Assembly (NCBI GenBank): GCA_945869715.1
Contig: CAMBPP010000076.1
Span: forward strand, 1 to 6,796
Direction of reading: 5' to 3'
From: Bifidobacterium breve
GTDB lineage: Bacteria; Actinomycetota; Acidimicrobiia; Acidimicrobiales; Ilumatobacteraceae
Length of the DNA stretch: 6,796 nucleotides
Part shown: positions 5,635 to 6,796 of the stretch, piece by piece
Numbering within the stretch: the first letter of the stretch is position 1
Layout of the letters: the number at the start of each line of letters is the position of its first letter
The notes under the pieces: model-generated
The model's input: only the letters and a program-made list of their open reading frames with translations
Told to the model about the DNA's origin: nothing
Databases searched by the model: none
Translations under genes and position numbers: made by a program

Positions 5635-6796
5635 TGGCACGTCGTATTTTATTTATCACTACCGACCAACAGCGCTTCGATGCATTGGGCTGTAATGGCG
5701 GCACCGTTGCGCGCACACCTGTAGTTGACTCGTTTGCAAAAGAAGGCATTCGCTACAACCGCGCAATTCCTTCCAACGTGGTGTGCATGCCGTCGCGTAG
5801 TTCCATGATCACCGGGCAACATGTTTCCACTCATGGTGTATGGATGAATGGCGTCACTCTTCCTGTTGACGCACCCAGCATTGCAGCCGACTTGTGGCGC
5901 AAGGGCTACCGCACTTCGCTCATTGGTAAGGCGCACTTCGAACCATTTCTTGACCCCTTTGCGCTCTTCACGGAAAACACCATCGCTACTCAAGGCGTGG
6001 AAACTGTGATGCACAAAAATGCTGACGGAATCGAAGAACCTCACCGCGGTTTTGAACACCTTGAATTTGCTACGCACAATGCAATGGGTCCTTTGCATTA
6101 CGCCCAATGGATACGTGCGAATCACCCTGAAGGCGCCGACATGCTCTACCCCATCATTAACCGCAAATTGCAGGTGAATGAAATGGGTGGCGGCGACACC
6201 GGAGCGCCACAGGTGAAGCACAACCCCATGCCTCGCGAGTGGTATCACACCGAGTGGGTGGCCGACCGAGCCATCAACTGGCTCTCATCACAAAGCGACG
6301 ACAACGACATGTTTTGTTGGGTGAGCTTTCCCGATCCACATCATGCGTGGGACCCGCCCATGTCGGAACTACACCGCGTGAACTGGCGTGACCTCGACCT
6401 TCCTGCTGGCTATATCAGCGACCCTGCCGAGCGTGAACGTATTTTGAGTACGAAACCCGCACAGTGGCTGGCTTGGTACAACGGCGAATTTGTTTCCAAC
6501 TTTGAAGCACCCGCTCAGTGGGTGCCGAACACACTGACCGCCGACCAAGTGCGTGAAGTAAACGCAATGGTGCATATTGAAAATGAACTCATCGATGAAG
6601 CAATTGGTCGCATTGTTGGTGTGTTCAAAGATCGTGGATGGTGGAACGACACCGACGTTATTTTCACCACCGACCATGGCGAATTCCAAGGCGACTTTGG
6701 CCTGCTCTTTAAAGGTCCATACCACGTCGACTCTCTCATGCGCTTGCCACTTGTTTGGCGCCCCGCACCATCTCGCGTTGGTGTTACTACGCCAAC
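5634..6796 (+). CDS. Cys-type sulfatase / phosphonate monoester hydrolase-like enzyme (3' end outside window)
   Basis: The frame is open from ATG 5634 to the window end: 387 full codons with no stop. The enzyme belongs to the alkaline-phosphatase superfamily. Seen: metal ligand Asp11 in FITTDQQRFDALG; the signature CMPSRSSMITG with Cys51, the residue that formylglycine-generating enzyme converts to formylglycine; IGKAHFEP with Lys99 and His101; FPDPHHAWDPP with His236 and His237; and TTDHGEFQGDFGLLFKGPYH with metal ligands Asp347 and His348 and active-site Lys360. DQQR, KAHFEP and DPHH-WDPP are closest to the choline-sulfatase / phosphonate monoester hydrolase / actinobacterial arylsulfatase branch. 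The reaction is hydrolysis of a sulfate ester (or phospho-/phosphonate monoester); the substrate is unassigned. No signal peptide is present: the N-terminus MARRILFITTD is the first strand of the fold, so a cytoplasmic enzyme acting on an imported compound is likely. Typical members have about 450-520 residues, so roughly a fifth is missing. It is coupled to the SRPBCC gene. Confidence 0.92.
   Translation, partial: MARRILFITTDQQRFDALGCNGGTVARTPVVDSFAKEGIRYNRAIPSNVVCMPSRSSMITGQHVSTHGVWMNGVTLPVDAPSIAADLWRKGYRTSLIGKAHFEPFLDPFALFTENTIATQGVETVMHKNADGIEEPHRGFEHLEFATHNAMGPLHYAQWIRANHPEGADMLYPIINRKLQVNEMGGGDTGAPQVKHNPMPREWYHTEWVADRAINWLSSQSDDNDMFCWVSFPDPHHAWDPPMSELHRVNWRDLDLPAGYISDPAERERILSTKPAQWLAWYNGEFVSNFEAPAQWVPNTLTADQVREVNAMVHIENELIDEAIGRIVGVFKDRGWWNDTDVIFTTDHGEFQGDFGLLFKGPYHVDSLMRLPLVWRPAPSRVGVTTP

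Noticed and set aside
5649..6248. Long open frame of 199 codons on the minus strand opposite the sulfatase
   Set aside because: It lies wholly opposite a clear sulfatase with intact motifs, its translation has no recognisable domain, and it is best explained as a codon-bias shadow.
6369..6725. Open frame of 118 codons on the minus strand opposite the sulfatase C-terminal half
   Set aside because: It overlaps the conserved TTDHGE metal-binding region of the sulfatase and has no recognisable content of its own.

Overview
The window looks like a compact piece of an actinobacterial chromosome with moderate GC content. I lean towards the Acidimicrobiia (Ilumatobacter-like), which is inference rather than proof. 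The pointers are a mycofactocin-type glycosyltransferase, an alanine-racemase-like protein of a clade I associate with Actinobacteria, a ROK kinase with an HxGH variant motif, and very tight gene packing. No RNA gene, mobile element, CRISPR array or origin was seen, and no stretch above 70 bases lacks a gene.

Layout: (1) 2-922 (+) is the C-terminal two thirds or so of an MftF-like glycosyltransferase, cut by the window start. (2) 909-1403 (-) is a small DUF4395 membrane protein with two CxxC pairs; it converges on mftF with a 14-base overlap. (3) 1472-2434 (+) is a short, divergent alanine-racemase-like PLP protein, followed after 6 bases by (4) 2441-3541 (+), a membrane protein of the DUF1624/DUF418 acyltransferase-like type. 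(5) 3550-4437 (-) is a ROK-family sugar kinase, converging on gene 4 with an 8-base gap. (6) 4504-5184 (+) is uracil-DNA glycosylase. (7) 5227-5634 (+) is an SRPBCC (START/Bet v1-like) protein whose stop codon overlaps the start of (8) 5634-6796+ (+), a Cys-type sulfatase cut by the window end.

Working together: gene 1 most likely belongs to a mycofactocin biosynthesis cluster lying upstream, and would decorate the redox cofactor with glucose; the cluster ends here at a convergent gene. Genes 3 and 4 form a tight unit that may act on an amino-acid-containing or acylated envelope component, but the substrate is unknown. Genes 7 and 8 are translationally coupled and probably handle one sulfated (or phosphonate-type) organic substrate. 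Ung is housekeeping base-excision repair.

Regulation: there are two short divergent intergenic regions (1404-1471 and 4438-4503). Each holds an imperfect inverted repeat. Three genes have a TANNNT box 7-8 bases before the start codon, which suggests leaderless transcripts. The most unusual points are the divergent racemase-like/acyltransferase pair, the SRPBCC-sulfatase pair, and the altered active-site motifs of the ROK kinase. No clearly new defence or mobile system is visible.
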